This document shows, piece by piece, positions 35,193 through 44,409 of a stretch of 62,659 nucleotides of DNA (position 1 is the stretch's first letter; each line of letters starts with the position of its first letter). This DNA is from Clostridia bacterium. Lineage in GTDB: Bacteria > Bacillota > Clostridia > UMGS1810. The stretch lies in the NCBI GenBank assembly GCA_017621495.1, contig JAGATB010000022.1:1-62659 (forward strand), read 5' to 3'. A model generated the notes under the pieces. That model was not told the origin of the DNA and searched no databases. It saw only the letters and a list, made by a program, of their open reading frames with translations. The translations under genes and the position numbers were made by a program.

Positions 35193-36671
35193 TTATTCCT
35201 GTACAGGAGCACCGCCTGCAAAGCCTCTGTATTCTTCCAAGAAATCTTCAGCAGTTTTATTCATGGCTATACCCAGCTTCATATCTTCTCTGTAGCTCAT
35301 GATGATGTTTAGTCTGCCCAGGTAATTGTCTATAATTTGTACTTTTATAAACAGCTTGCGGGGCTCTACCCATGCTGCAGATGCGGCACAGTCATAGCGA
35401 CGGTTTCCCGGTTGTGAGCCCACTATATCAGAATATCCGTCCTGGGGGAATTTGGAAAATTCATTGTGACCAAGTCCGAATTCGAGCTCTTTGCAGCCCT
35501 GTGCATTGGTGTAACAAAGCTTTCCTTTGTCGCCTTCTATAACCACCTTGATGTCCTTGATACCCATGGGATTTTCTTCAAGCTGATATTTAACTCCGTT
35601 AATCTTATTTTCAAATTCGGTATGCTTTTCACCCTTGGCATATGCAAGCTCAAGGGTATCGCAGTAGTCTGCGAGCTCCTGCTGTGCTTTTGCATCCTCT
35701 GCAAGAGGTTCATCAGAGATGGTATCTGCAATCATGGTAAAGAAGTTGTCTATGATTACCTTCTTAGCATGGTCTAAGCCCTGATTATCAGCATTGTATA
35801 TGAAAATAAGCTCCTTATCCGGTACGCAGATTGCAAACTGACAACCCATACCATTGAAGAAGAAGGAATTACGCAGATTTCTCCATATCAAATATCCGTA
35901 GCCTTGATTACTAAACTGATCAGCCTCTAAATGGTTGTTGGTTATAAGACAGGAGGTGGCATCCTTGACAAACTTTTCGTTAAGGAGCTGTTTGCCGTTC
36001 CACTTACCGCCGTTCATAGTAAACTGAGCAACCTTCAACAAATCCATAGGTGTACATACGAGGGCTGAATCTCCCCAGGAATGACCACCGGGGCATTTGA
36101 GCATATAGGCTTCCTTGGAAACTCCTATTTCATCCATAAATTTCTCTCTTAAATAGTCCATAAGAGGCTTGCCTGTAACACGTTCAACCAAGGCACCAAG
36201 TACAAAGGAGCCTGTGCTGTCATAGGAGAATGTGGTACCGGAGGGTCTGGATTCTGTCCTGTCGTTTTCAAAGTAAAAACGCACTCTGTCGTCGCACCTT
36301 GCTCCGAACCACCAGCGTTCAAGCTTGCAGGTGCTCATCATAAGCATATGTCGTACTGTCTGATTACGCATATTAGCATCGGTCTGGTTTTTAAGCTCAT
36401 CCGGGAAGTGCATTTCCATGGTATCATCCAGATTGAGCAGACCGTCCTGCTCAGCGAAGCCTACAGCAAGGGCTACATAGCTTTTGGTAACGGAGTACAT
36501 TCTGTGGTTGAATTTCTCGTGGAAGGGCTTCCAATATGTTTCAAAAGCAATCTCTCCTCTGCGTGCGATGATAATATCATGAGTAGAGAGACCCTCACGC
36601 TCCAGAAGCTCAATATATTCTTTGACTTTGGCAGAGCTTATACCCGCCTTTTCAAGAGTGGTTCTTTTCAT
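35193..36671 (-). CDS. Serine hydrolase, beta-lactamase family, in the hexuronate operon
   Basis: The 492-residue protein has a beta-lactamase-like domain in the first 330 residues with SxxK as SVTK (YSVTKSYVALAVGF), YDSTGSFVLGALVERVTG as the second motif region and a C-terminal beta extension of about 150 residues. It has no signal peptide. It is the first gene of the serine hydrolase-uxaB-uxaA-uxaC unit, so a role in removing ester groups from uronide oligomers is possible; this is inference, and the family also contains amidases and esterases of unknown substrate. ATG 36671 follows GGAGGTAATC. Confidence 0.85.
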   Translation of the reverse strand: MKRTTLEKAGISSAKVKEYIELLEREGLSTHDIIIARRGEIAFETYWKPFHEKFNHRMYSVTKSYVALAVGFAEQDGLLNLDDTMEMHFPDELKNQTDANMRNQTVRHMLMMSTCKLERWWFGARCDDRVRFYFENDRTESRPSGTTFSYDSTGSFVLGALVERVTGKPLMDYLREKFMDEIGVSKEAYMLKCPGGHSWGDSALVCTPMDLLKVAQFTMNGGKWNGKQLLNEKFVKDATSCLITNNHLEADQFSNQGYGYLIWRNLRNSFFFNGMGCQFAICVPDKELIFIYNADNQGLDHAKKVIIDNFFTMIADTISDEPLAEDAKAQQELADYCDTLELAYAKGEKHTEFENKINGVKYQLEENPMGIKDIKVVIEGDKGKLCYTNAQGCKELEFGLGHNEFSKFPQDGYSDIVGSQPGNRRYDCAASAAWVEPRKLFIKVQIIDNYLGRLNIIMSYREDMKLGIAMNKTAEDFLEEYRGFAGGAPVQE

Positions 36672-36697
36672 TTTCGATTACCTCCTGATATGGTATT

Positions 36698-36737
36698 TTG
36701 TTATATTGATAATACAACAAATTAATTATGTTGTCCT
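36698..36737 (-). promoter_or_regulatory. Promoter and palindromic operator of the hexuronate operon
   Basis: A 23-base palindrome (36698-36720) has arms TTGTTATATT and AATACAACAA, nine of ten pairs. It covers the -10 TATTAT (36709-36714); the -35 is a weak AGGACA (36732-36737) with 17-base spacing. A related pair of arms (TGTTGTAT / ATATAACA) recurs over the manA promoter with wider spacing. A repressor site is likely, its owner unknown. Confidence 0.65.
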
Positions 36738-36778
36738 TTAAAATTTTGCTTGTTTTTTAAAAAACATTAAAAAATTGA

Positions 36779-36807
36779 TTGATATTTGAGAAAATATATG
36801 TTATTAT
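36779..36807 (+). promoter_or_regulatory. Promoter of the divergent AraC-family gene
   Basis: TTGATA (36779-36784), 17 bases and TATTAT (36802-36807) precede the start codon by about 20 bases, with GAGGTG in between. Confidence 0.8.
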
Positions 36808-36826
36808 GATATCAGAGGTGTTTTTT

Positions 36827-37636
36827 ATGGATTTTTTTAGAGAAAGACTGCCTATAATCCAACGTGACAAGGTCGAAAATAAGCGTAATATGAGTCCGGT
36901 GCATACGCATGAACACTATGAATTTTATTACCTGATTAACGGCAAAACAAAATACTTCATAGGTGATGAAATTTTTGAAGTGGAAAGCGGTGATATAGTT
37001 TTCGTACCTAAGGGACTGTTTCACAAAACAGATTCAGAAACCTGTATGCATATAGAAAGACTGCTGATATTTTTTAATGATGAAATATTTGATGAGCTCA
37101 CAAGACCTATACTGAAAGAAATGTGTCTGTGCAGAGTTATACGTCTGCCCCAGGAAAAGCTTGAGCATGTAGAAAAGATAATGCACAAGCTGGAAAAAGA
37201 AAGCAAAAGAAAAAAAATGCACAGCGATATAATTATAAAGCTCTGCATACTGGAACTGCTCACACTGATATGCCGATACAAGGTAAGCTATGTGCCCCAC
37301 CACTCCAAAACAAACGAAGATATATACAATATATCTCAATATATACGTGCAAACTTCAATAATGAAATATCACTTAAGTCCTTGAGCAAGAGCTTCGCGA
37401 TAAGTGAAAGCCACCTCTCCAGACGCTTTAAGGAAGTGTCCGGCATAGGCATAAATGAGTACATAACCTATGTGCGTATAATGAACGCAGAAAACCTCTT
37501 AAGGACGAAGAAGCTCCCTATAACGGAAATTGCCGCTATGTGCGGATTCAATGATTCAAACTATTTTTCTACGGTATTTAAAAGGCTCAAGGGTGTGACA
37601 CCGCTTAAGTTTGCTAAGATGGAATATGATGAGTAA
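36827..37636 (+). CDS. AraC-family regulator of the hexuronate operon
   Basis: The 269-residue protein carries an N-terminal cupin sensor (MSPVHTHEHYEFYYLINGKTKYFIGDE shape with HxHxxxE metal-like motif, VESGDIVFVPKGLFHKT) and a C-terminal AraC double HTH: ISLKSLSKSFAISESHLSRRFKEV and ITEIAAMCGFNDSNYFSTVFKRLKGVTPLKF. ATG 36827 is chosen by GAGGTG six bases ahead; the frame is open to 36779. It is divergent from the serine hydrolase-uxaBAC operon and is its likely regulator. Confidence 0.92.
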   Translation: MDFFRERLPIIQRDKVENKRNMSPVHTHEHYEFYYLINGKTKYFIGDEIFEVESGDIVFVPKGLFHKTDSETCMHIERLLIFFNDEIFDELTRPILKEMCLCRVIRLPQEKLEHVEKIMHKLEKESKRKKMHSDIIIKLCILELLTLICRYKVSYVPHHSKTNEDIYNISQYIRANFNNEISLKSLSKSFAISESHLSRRFKEVSGIGINEYITYVRIMNAENLLRTKKLPITEIAAMCGFNDSNYFSTVFKRLKGVTPLKFAKMEYDE

Positions 37637-37641
37637 AAAAC

Positions 37642-37743
37642 AAATTACGGAATGTCGGCAAGCGCCATTCCCTACAATGCAGCACCTTGTAACAAGATAT
37701 TGCAGCATGGTAGGGTTCAGCGGTTTCCGACGAACCGTAATTT
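37642..37743. repeat. 102-bp foldback (MITE-like) element between convergent genes
   Basis: Terminal inverted repeats AAATTACGG (37642-37650) and CCGTAATTT (37735-37743) close a unit whose two halves pair almost throughout (GTCGG, CCCTACNATGC, GCA.CTTGT on both sides). It encodes no protein and sits between the 3' ends of two convergent genes, where it may act as a two-way terminator. It contains the CCCTAC motif shared with the hairpin repeats at 32423 and 49575. Confidence 0.85.
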
Positions 37744-37785
37744 TGACTTCTTTACAGCCCTATTTTATAGGAACAGTTTGATTTT

Positions 37786-38457
37786 TTAATATCCAAGTTC
37801 TTCTCCGACTATGATTACATTCACTCTGCCCTTTTGTCTCTGCATGGACATGACGGTGTAATTACAGCAGATCCTGTCTTCGCTCTTGCAGCCTGCGCAG
37901 AAGTAGCTGTCGTCGTTGTCTGCGGTTACACATTTACCCTGTTTGGCACAATAGGTGTTTTTGTCCAGTCTTACGCAGTTGGCAGGAGCGGCAAGCTCCT
38001 TGACCCTGGATACTGCATCGGAAACAGAGTTAACTATTTTGTTATATCCTACTACCACAATCACTTTTTCAGGTCCAAAGAGCATGGCAGATACTCTGTT
38101 TGAGTTACCGTCTACATTATAAAGCTCACCGTTTACGGTAACGGCATTGGAGCTTGTAAAGAACGCATCGGCTGAGAAGGTACGGCGGTACACATCCATG
38201 ATTTCTTCAGGTGACTGAGCTTTGGAACGGTCAAGATAAGTATAGTTACCGGTGTTAAAGAGTTCTGTAAATCCGGCTTCCTTCAATGTAACAGAACCTC
38301 CGTGAGATATGATATCTCCGTCTTTTATCATGGCTTTGGCAAGCTCTACAGCCTCTTTGCAATCCTCTGCATAGTAGGCATTCATGTTATTCTTTTTAAG
38401 AGCTTCGATAGTTTTATCTATTTTAATTTTAATGGTTGCTTTTTTTGAATTGTCCAT
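37786..38457 (-). CDS. LUD-domain protein (LutC/YkgG family)
   Basis: A 223-residue stand-alone LUD domain related to lactate-utilisation subunit C. It shows SHGGSVTLKEAGF, ADAFFTSSNAVTVNGELYNVDGNSNRVSAMLFGPEKVIVVVG and a cysteine-rich C-terminal part (NTYCAKQGKC, YFCAGCKSEDRICC) that could bind a metal or cluster. No lutA or lutB lies nearby, so lactate oxidation is not implied. It follows an AEC transporter on the same strand by 28 bases; the pair may handle an organic acid. Function not established. Confidence 0.88.
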   Translation of the reverse strand: MDNSKKATIKIKIDKTIEALKKNNMNAYYAEDCKEAVELAKAMIKDGDIISHGGSVTLKEAGFTELFNTGNYTYLDRSKAQSPEEIMDVYRRTFSADAFFTSSNAVTVNGELYNVDGNSNRVSAMLFGPEKVIVVVGYNKIVNSVSDAVSRVKELAAPANCVRLDKNTYCAKQGKCVTADNDDSYFCAGCKSEDRICCNYTVMSMQRQKGRVNVIIVGEELGY

Positions 38458-38485
38458 TGTAATATACTCCTTTAAAACTATATAA

Positions 38486-39448
38486 TTAAAGAATTGTAAT
38501 AAATACGAGATACATTATAGGCAATGTTATAACTGCGAGAGTATGGGATATCATTGCCATGGATGCACCGGTCTTGGTGTCACCGTCATAAGCGGCAGGG
38601 ATTACCACTGTGTTTAATCCCAAGGGAGCAGCATAGGCAAAAAGTGCCAGAGTCATAACCTCCTTGGAGGCTCCGAGGGCATCAAGTATAAGCATCATTA
38701 CCGAGGGTATAACTATAAGTCTTAAAAACGTAGCGGTATATACTCTCTTTTTGCAAAGGAGCTCTTTGAAGTTGTATCCGCCTATTACGAAGCCGGTGAG
38801 TATCATAGCTATGGGGCCCATACAGCTTTGAGCATTGGAGAGTGTGGTAGTGATAAACTTAGGCATGTAATCCCTTACATTCAAAAGTCCTAGAACTATA
38901 CCAAGCACCAGAGAAACCATGATTGGATTCAAAAGATTCCACAGGGGGCTTTTGGTACTCTTGCCTCTGGGAATAAGGCTATACACACCCCACGTATATA
39001 CAGCGGTATTGAGAGGCATGGTAAACAGAAGATATTTAAACAGACCGGCTTCACCAAACACACCAAGTACTAACGCATTACCCATAAAGCCGAAGTTACC
39101 GAATGAAAGCGCATAAGCATATATACACGCCTGATATGCCGGGTCAAGTCCGCTGCCGGGCTTTTCCTTGGCAAAAAGCTTGGAAAGCGGTATAGCTATG
39201 ACAAGTGCAAATGCAAGAAGTCCGAGAGAATATATCAATATATTTGCATTTGCCGAAAGTGTCTCTACCCTACAGTTCTTGGTGAAGTTTTCCAAAATCA
39301 ATGCAGGTACTATAAAGTAGCTTTCTAGCTTGGACAATACCGAGGCTGAATCCTCCGGCAAAAGCTTCGATTTGCGAAGGATAAAACCTACGGCAATGAA
39401 TGTAAAAAGAACCAACATTTGATTTAGAGTTGAATTAAATATTTCCAT
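38486..39448 (-). CDS. AEC-family transporter (auxin efflux carrier-like permease)
   Basis: This integral membrane protein of 320 residues has about ten helices. Its halves start with LVLFTFIAVGFILRKSKLLPEDSASVLSKLESYFIVPALIL, the AEC signature, and it has SFGNFGFMGNALVLG and PLGLNTVVIPAAYDGDTKTGASMAMISHTLAVI. Bacterial AEC members move malate, malonate and other organic acids. ATG 39448 fits AGGAG nine bases ahead; the preceding ATG (39457) sits on the ribosome site. Substrate unknown. Confidence 0.9.
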   Translation of the reverse strand: MEIFNSTLNQMLVLFTFIAVGFILRKSKLLPEDSASVLSKLESYFIVPALILENFTKNCRVETLSANANILIYSLGLLAFALVIAIPLSKLFAKEKPGSGLDPAYQACIYAYALSFGNFGFMGNALVLGVFGEAGLFKYLLFTMPLNTAVYTWGVYSLIPRGKSTKSPLWNLLNPIMVSLVLGIVLGLLNVRDYMPKFITTTLSNAQSCMGPIAMILTGFVIGGYNFKELLCKKRVYTATFLRLIVIPSVMMLILDALGASKEVMTLALFAYAAPLGLNTVVIPAAYDGDTKTGASMAMISHTLAVITLPIMYLVFITIL

Positions 39449-39492
39449 TTTGCGCATCTCCTAGCAATATAGTTGTATATTATTTTACCACC

Positions 39493-39520
39493 AAAAAAGC
39501 ACTTTTACAATAAAAGTGCT
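39493..39520 (-). terminator. Intrinsic terminator of glnN-nadE
   Basis: AGCACTTTT (39498-39506) and AAAAGTGCT (39512-39520) form a perfect 9-bp stem; on the minus strand it is followed by TTTTTT. It ends transcription from nadE before the AEC gene. Confidence 0.88.
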
Positions 39521-39581
39521 TCTTTTTCGGTAGTTTGCATAATTTTGACATTTTTTTGCTTATGATTGAGGTAAAGATTAA

Positions 39582-40313
39582 TTATATCTGCGGTTTAAAG
39601 CAAGGCATAAATTCAAGCTTAAAGAGATTTCTCTCGTGCAGAGTATCAATTCTCTTTTTGGTTTCTTCATCATCTATTATGCCATCTCTTATATACTTAT
39701 CAAGTACTTCATAGGTAAAACCGAGGTTTTCCTCATCTGTTTTACCGCAAAGTCCGTCAATTGGTGTCTTATCAACAAGCTCTGCGGGTAATCCCAAAAG
39801 TCTGCCAATTTGCTTAAGCTCGGTTACAGTGATAAATGATAAAGGTGAAAAGTCCCCTGCTGCATCACCGTACCTGGTGGAGTAACCTACCCAGTCTTCG
39901 GAGAGATTGCAGGTATTGGCAACTCTGCCGTTGCAGCTCTGAGATATGGCATATAGCGCCGACATGCGAATTCTGGGTGGGAGGTTGGTACGAGTCTGAG
40001 GTGTAAGCTCCAGCTCCCGAGGCAAGCTTGACAAAAGCCCGTCTACGGCAGACTTAACATTAACTGTGTAATTTTTGATACCGAGGTGCTCTACAAGCTT
40101 AATTGCACAATCTATATCATGCTGCTCACCGCAAGGCATGAGTACACCTATAACGCGTTCTCTGCCAAGGGCTTCTACGCAAAGAGCAGCCACGATGGAG
40201 CTGTCTTTGCCCCCTGATATACCTACAATAGCATTGCAGTCTCTGCCGTTTTTATCAAAAAAATCTCTGATCCATTTAACACAATCATTTTTCACTTTTA
40301 AAGCATCAAACAT
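39582..40313 (-). CDS. nadE: NAD(+) synthase, ammonia-dependent
   Basis: NadE amidates deamido-NAD to NAD. The 243-residue protein has the PP-loop VGISGGKDSSIVAALC near residue 33, RANTCNLSED-like VANTCNLSEDWVGYSTRYGDAAGDFSPL and KTPIDGLCGKTDEENLGFTYEVLDKYI. The N-terminal glutaminase domain is absent, so the enzyme uses free ammonia. It lies 15 bases after glnN. Pairing with a glutamine synthetase is notable since both consume ammonia. Confidence 0.94.
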   Translation of the reverse strand: MFDALKVKNDCVKWIRDFFDKNGRDCNAIVGISGGKDSSIVAALCVEALGRERVIGVLMPCGEQHDIDCAIKLVEHLGIKNYTVNVKSAVDGLLSSLPRELELTPQTRTNLPPRIRMSALYAISQSCNGRVANTCNLSEDWVGYSTRYGDAAGDFSPLSFITVTELKQIGRLLGLPAELVDKTPIDGLCGKTDEENLGFTYEVLDKYIRDGIIDDEETKKRIDTLHERNLFKLEFMPCFKPQI

Positions 40314-40328
40314 GATGTTGCCTCCCTG

Positions 40329-42422
40329 TTATACATTAAAAAGTAACTCACTATATGTAGGATATGGCCAAAATTCATGTGATGTTATCGCTTCCATACG
40401 GTCAATGATTTTTCTGGCATCATCCATTGCAGCGAGAACCTTGTCTCTATAGAACACTGCCTTTTCCTCCATATCATCTACAATTAGTTTAGCTTCTTTT
40501 CTTGATTTAGCAAGCTCTTTTGATTTTTCATTAAGCTCATAGGTGAGCTCAGACAGCTCCTCTACAAGTTCAAATTCAACTTCTACATTGAAACCACTGC
40601 AAAAAGCTCTTTTTGACATGGCTGTATCGGATAGCTCCTTAGTATAAGCACATACTGCCGGGATTATATCCTTGCGTATCATTTCAAGAAGTGTGCGGGC
40701 TTCTATGTTTATAATCTTACCGTAATTCTCAAGAAGGATTTCACAACGGGAGTGCATCTCTGTCTCGGTATATATACCGTGCTTGGTGTATAAGTCAATA
40801 TTTTTCTTATCAACAAAGTGCGGTAAAGCCTCGGGAGTGGTGGTATAGTTGGACAGACCTCTCCTTTCGGCTTCTGCCACCCATTCATCTGAATAGTTAT
40901 TACCGTTAAATATTATCCTCTTATGGTCTTTTACAGTCTTCTGTATTATAGTATGAAGTGTTTTATCAAAGTTATCTGCCGCTTCAAGTTCATCTGCAAA
41001 TTGTCTCAGTTCCTCTGCAACGATAGTATTGAGCACCACATTAGGCTCCGCAACAGAAGCGGAAGAGCCAAGCATTCTAAACTCAAATTTATTGCCTGTG
41101 AAAGCAAAGGGAGAAGTACGGTTTCGGTCTGTTTTATCCTTGGTAAAGCTGGGAATAACATGGGCGCCGATTTCCATTTTTTCCTTTTTGGTCTCCGAAT
41201 ATGCATCATCATGCTCGTAGGCTTCAAGTATAGCCTCAAGCTGCTCTCCGATAAACATAGACACAATAGCGGGAGGTGCTTCATTGCCTCCGAGTCTGTG
41301 GTCATTGCCTGCACTTGATATGGAAATTCTAAGTAAATCCTGATATTCATCTACAGCCTTAACAACCGCACAAAGGAAAAGTATAAACTGCAGGTTATCA
41401 TATGGAGTTTTGCCCGGCTTGAGAAGGTTGATGCCGTCATCTGTAGTTAGAGACCAGTTATTGTGCTTGCCGCTGCCGTTTACACCCTCAAAAGGCTTCT
41501 CATGAAGCAGGCACACCAGATTGTGCTTGGCAGCGATTTTTTTCATAAGCTCCATGGTAAGCTGATTGTGGTCTATGGCTATATTGGCAGTACTGAATAT
41601 AGGCGCCAGTTCATGCTGAGCAGGTGCCGCTTCGTTGTGTTTGGTCTTGGCAAGTACACCCCTCATCCAGAGTTCTTCATCAAGCTCTTTCATAAATGCA
41701 GAAACTCTGGGCTTGATCTGACCAAAATAATGGTCATCAAGCTCCTGACCCTTGGGCGGTTTGGCACCAAAAAGTGTCCTGCCTGTGAAAATAAGGTCTT
41801 TTCTTAAGTCATGAGTATCCTTGTCCACAAGGAAATACTCCTGCTCGGCTCCGACGGTGGATATAACCTTTTGTGATGTAGTGTTACCAAACAATCTGAG
41901 TATACGCAGAGCCTCTCTGTCTATGACTTCCATAGAGCGAAGAAGCGGGGTTTTTTTATCAAGAGCTTCTCCGCCATAAGAGCAGAATGCTGTAGGTATA
42001 CACAGTGAACCGTCCTTGATAAACGCATATGAGGAAGGGTCCCATGCGGTGTATCCTCTTGCTTCAAAGGTAGCACGCAGACCGCCGTTTGGGAAGCTGG
42101 AGGCATCCGGCTCACCTTTGATAAGCTCCTTACCGGAGAATTCCATGATAACCTGACCGTCTGCCGCCGGAGAAATAAAGCTGTCGTGCTTCTCTGCGGT
42201 GATATCAGTCATAGGCTGAAACCAGTGGGTATAATGTGTAGCGCCCTTTTCTATAGCCCAATCCTTCATGGCATTTGCTACTATGTTAGCAGTTTCTAGG
42301 CTCATTGGCTCCCCATCATCGATGGTGCTTCTGAGCTTCTGATATGTTTCTCCGGGAAGTCTTTCTTTCATAACGGTATCGTTAAATACCAAACTCCCGA
42401 AGATTTCGGTAACATTAGTCAT
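40329..42422 (-). CDS. glnN: Glutamine synthetase type III
   Basis: GSIII makes glutamine from glutamate and ammonia. At 697 residues it is of normal GSIII length, far larger than GSI. It starts with FGSLVFNDTVMKERLP and carries GAEQEYFLVDKD, KHNEAAPAQHELAPIF, HEKPFEGVNGSGKHNNWSL and NDHRLGGNEAPPAIVS, all hallmark GSIII blocks. It forms dodecamers in known cases. It is the first gene of a pair with nadE and has GGAGGTAAA before its start. Confidence 0.97.
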   Translation of the reverse strand: MTNVTEIFGSLVFNDTVMKERLPGETYQKLRSTIDDGEPMSLETANIVANAMKDWAIEKGATHYTHWFQPMTDITAEKHDSFISPAADGQVIMEFSGKELIKGEPDASSFPNGGLRATFEARGYTAWDPSSYAFIKDGSLCIPTAFCSYGGEALDKKTPLLRSMEVIDREALRILRLFGNTTSQKVISTVGAEQEYFLVDKDTHDLRKDLIFTGRTLFGAKPPKGQELDDHYFGQIKPRVSAFMKELDEELWMRGVLAKTKHNEAAPAQHELAPIFSTANIAIDHNQLTMELMKKIAAKHNLVCLLHEKPFEGVNGSGKHNNWSLTTDDGINLLKPGKTPYDNLQFILFLCAVVKAVDEYQDLLRISISSAGNDHRLGGNEAPPAIVSMFIGEQLEAILEAYEHDDAYSETKKEKMEIGAHVIPSFTKDKTDRNRTSPFAFTGNKFEFRMLGSSASVAEPNVVLNTIVAEELRQFADELEAADNFDKTLHTIIQKTVKDHKRIIFNGNNYSDEWVAEAERRGLSNYTTTPEALPHFVDKKNIDLYTKHGIYTETEMHSRCEILLENYGKIINIEARTLLEMIRKDIIPAVCAYTKELSDTAMSKRAFCSGFNVEVEFELVEELSELTYELNEKSKELAKSRKEAKLIVDDMEEKAVFYRDKVLAAMDDARKIIDRMEAITSHEFWPYPTYSELLFNV

Positions 42423-42489
42423 AATTTATTTACCTCCGATAATTTATTGCATTAACAATATATTAGTTTTTTATAATAACCGGCTGTGA

Positions 42490-44049
42490 TTAGTTTTGAC
42501 CGGGTTTTAATTTGTTTAAAGCTTTATTTAAAATATCGCTTACCTCATGTACTCTAAATACCATACAGCACACAAAATATATAACCGCTCCCACAAATGC
42601 AGGAACCAAGACAGAGAGCAATCGGCTTGAAATCTCGAAAACCGAATTAATAATCACAACAGCCGAAGCCATAATCAAAGCAGAAATGACTACTTTAACA
42701 AGGCAGTACAGAAAGCTTTTGTTTACGATACCCGGGGCACGTCTGTTGGCAAGCAACAGTGCTGATATACCCATGAGATTTGCGGAAACTGAAGCCGCAA
42801 ATGCCAAAGCACGGTGATCTGCACTAAATCCCCATACAAGTACAATACTCAAAAGTATATTGACCGATATACCGCATACAGAAATCACCATAGGGGTTTT
42901 GCCGTCATTCATGGCATAGAAGGCTCTATTTGATATTTCCTGCAGGGCATATCCCGCCATACCAAGGGAATAATAAAACAAAGCGGATGCAGTAAGCATA
43001 GTGGAATGAGAATCAAACTGCCCTCTCTCATATATAAGCCTTATAATAGGTGTGCTCAAAAGTAAAAATCCGGTCATAATGGGGATAATAACGATAAGCA
43101 CGTATTTAAGTCCCGTAGACATGATTTGAGTAAATGTATCTTTATCGCCGGACGAATCTGCCCTGGAAAGTGCAGGGAAAATCAAATTTGTCACAGCATA
43201 AGTAAACACACCCACCAAGATTATATAAAGTCTGTTGGCATAATCAAGAGCAGCAACCGAGCCCTGCTCACTCAGACCTGATGCCAGACGGATGTTAATC
43301 AGATTATTGATTGGCTGCACCCAGGAGCTGAGTATAATTGGCAATGCCAAAAAACACACCCTGCGAATGCCCTCGTCTTTAAATGACAACCGGGGACTAT
43401 ATCTGTAGCCGCATTTGTAAAGTGCAGGGAGCTGTACTATAACCTGCGTACTCCAGGAAACAAGCATAGCAACTGCAACACCTCTCACACCGAAGGTATC
43501 TTTAAAAATAACCAAATACAGTATCAAAACAAGATTGGAAACAAGACTAATTACAGACGGTATAAAAAACTCCCCGAATGACTGAAGAATACCGACAAAG
43601 CAAAACGCAAGTCCCGTAAAAACAATCATAGGGAAAAGAATTACTACCAGAGATGCAATAAGCTGCAATATATCTATGCTGTATCCACCGGCAATGACTG
43701 TAACCACCTGACGTGAAAACGCAATACCTAAGGCTGCCAGAAGGCAGGTAATGAAAAGCACAAGGTTAATGAAAAGATTGGCAAAGTTCATTGCTCTCTC
43801 TTTACCGTCCTGAGAAAGATACTGATTAAATATAGGTATAAAAGCACTGGTAACCGCCGAGCCTAAAGCTATATCGAAAAACAGAACAGGTATTCTGCTG
43901 GCGCTCGAAAAAGCTATAGCCTCCGCGGTATCGGTGCCGTACATGGCAGCTATTAAAATATCTCTGAGCATACCGCAAACTTTAGCAGCAAGAGTTGCCG
44001 CTATCATAAACACAGCAGTAAGCGCAGTATTCTTCTTGGTTATTTTCAT
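42490..44049 (-). CDS. murJ: Lipid II flippase MurJ (MviN family)
   Basis: MurJ moves lipid II across the membrane for peptidoglycan synthesis. The 519-residue protein has about 14 hydrophobic segments, starting TAVFMIAATLAAKVCGMLRDILIAAMYG, with ASRIPVLFFDIALGSAVTSAFIPIFNQYL, NRLYIILVGVFTYAVTNLIFPALSR and RGQFDSHSTMLTASALFYYSLGMAGYALQEISNRAFYA, the MurJ family blocks. It is next to an IreB-family gene and a cell-wall amidase, forming an envelope cluster. Confidence 0.94.
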   Translation of the reverse strand: MKITKKNTALTAVFMIAATLAAKVCGMLRDILIAAMYGTDTAEAIAFSSASRIPVLFFDIALGSAVTSAFIPIFNQYLSQDGKERAMNFANLFINLVLFITCLLAALGIAFSRQVVTVIAGGYSIDILQLIASLVVILFPMIVFTGLAFCFVGILQSFGEFFIPSVISLVSNLVLILYLVIFKDTFGVRGVAVAMLVSWSTQVIVQLPALYKCGYRYSPRLSFKDEGIRRVCFLALPIILSSWVQPINNLINIRLASGLSEQGSVAALDYANRLYIILVGVFTYAVTNLIFPALSRADSSGDKDTFTQIMSTGLKYVLIVIIPIMTGFLLLSTPIIRLIYERGQFDSHSTMLTASALFYYSLGMAGYALQEISNRAFYAMNDGKTPMVISVCGISVNILLSIVLVWGFSADHRALAFAASVSANLMGISALLLANRRAPGIVNKSFLYCLVKVVISALIMASAVVIINSVFEISSRLLSVLVPAFVGAVIYFVCCMVFRVHEVSDILNKALNKLKPGQN

Positions 44050-44066
44050 ACGATACTACCCTTAAA

Positions 44067-44321
44067 TCAAAGTGCCTTTAAATATTCCTTAACAAGTATC
44101 TCCAGAATTTCATCGGGCTCGAGCTTAGCCATAAGGTTTCTGGCGTTGTTATAGCCCGTGATATAAGTGGGATCACCCGACATAATGTATGCTACTATCT
44201 GATTGACTGAGTTGTACCCTTTAACCTCCAGAGCCTCATAAACCGCCTTTAAAGTATCATGTACTTTTATGGCACTGTCAGAAGCAAGTTTGACTTTGAC
44301 TGTTTCTTCGATATGATCCAT
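44067..44321 (-). CDS. IreB-family regulatory protein (UPF0297/DUF965)
   Basis: This 84-residue soluble protein matches the IreB family: KVHDTLKAVYEALEVKGYNSVNQIVAYIMSGDPTYITGYNNARNLMAKLEPDEILEILVKEYL shape, notably GDPTYI and NARNL. In Enterococcus IreB is a phosphorylation target of the PASTA kinase that controls cephalosporin tolerance. ATG 44321 is chosen by AAAGGGTGA; a GTG at 44330 lies within the ribosome site. Only 17 bases separate it from murJ, so they are probably co-transcribed. Confidence 0.88.
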   Translation of the reverse strand: MDHIEETVKVKLASDSAIKVHDTLKAVYEALEVKGYNSVNQIVAYIMSGDPTYITGYNNARNLMAKLEPDEILEILVKEYLKAL

Positions 44322-44409
44322 CTTAATCACCCTTTCACTAAAAAGTTAATTTTCTATAATTATATATTGTAACACAAAAAAGTGTTTTTTACAAGGATTT
44401 ATTTCAAAT

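Noticed and set aside
37786..38457. Lactate oxidation operon
   Set aside because: Only a stand-alone LUD protein is present; no lutA, lutB or lactate permease is next to it.
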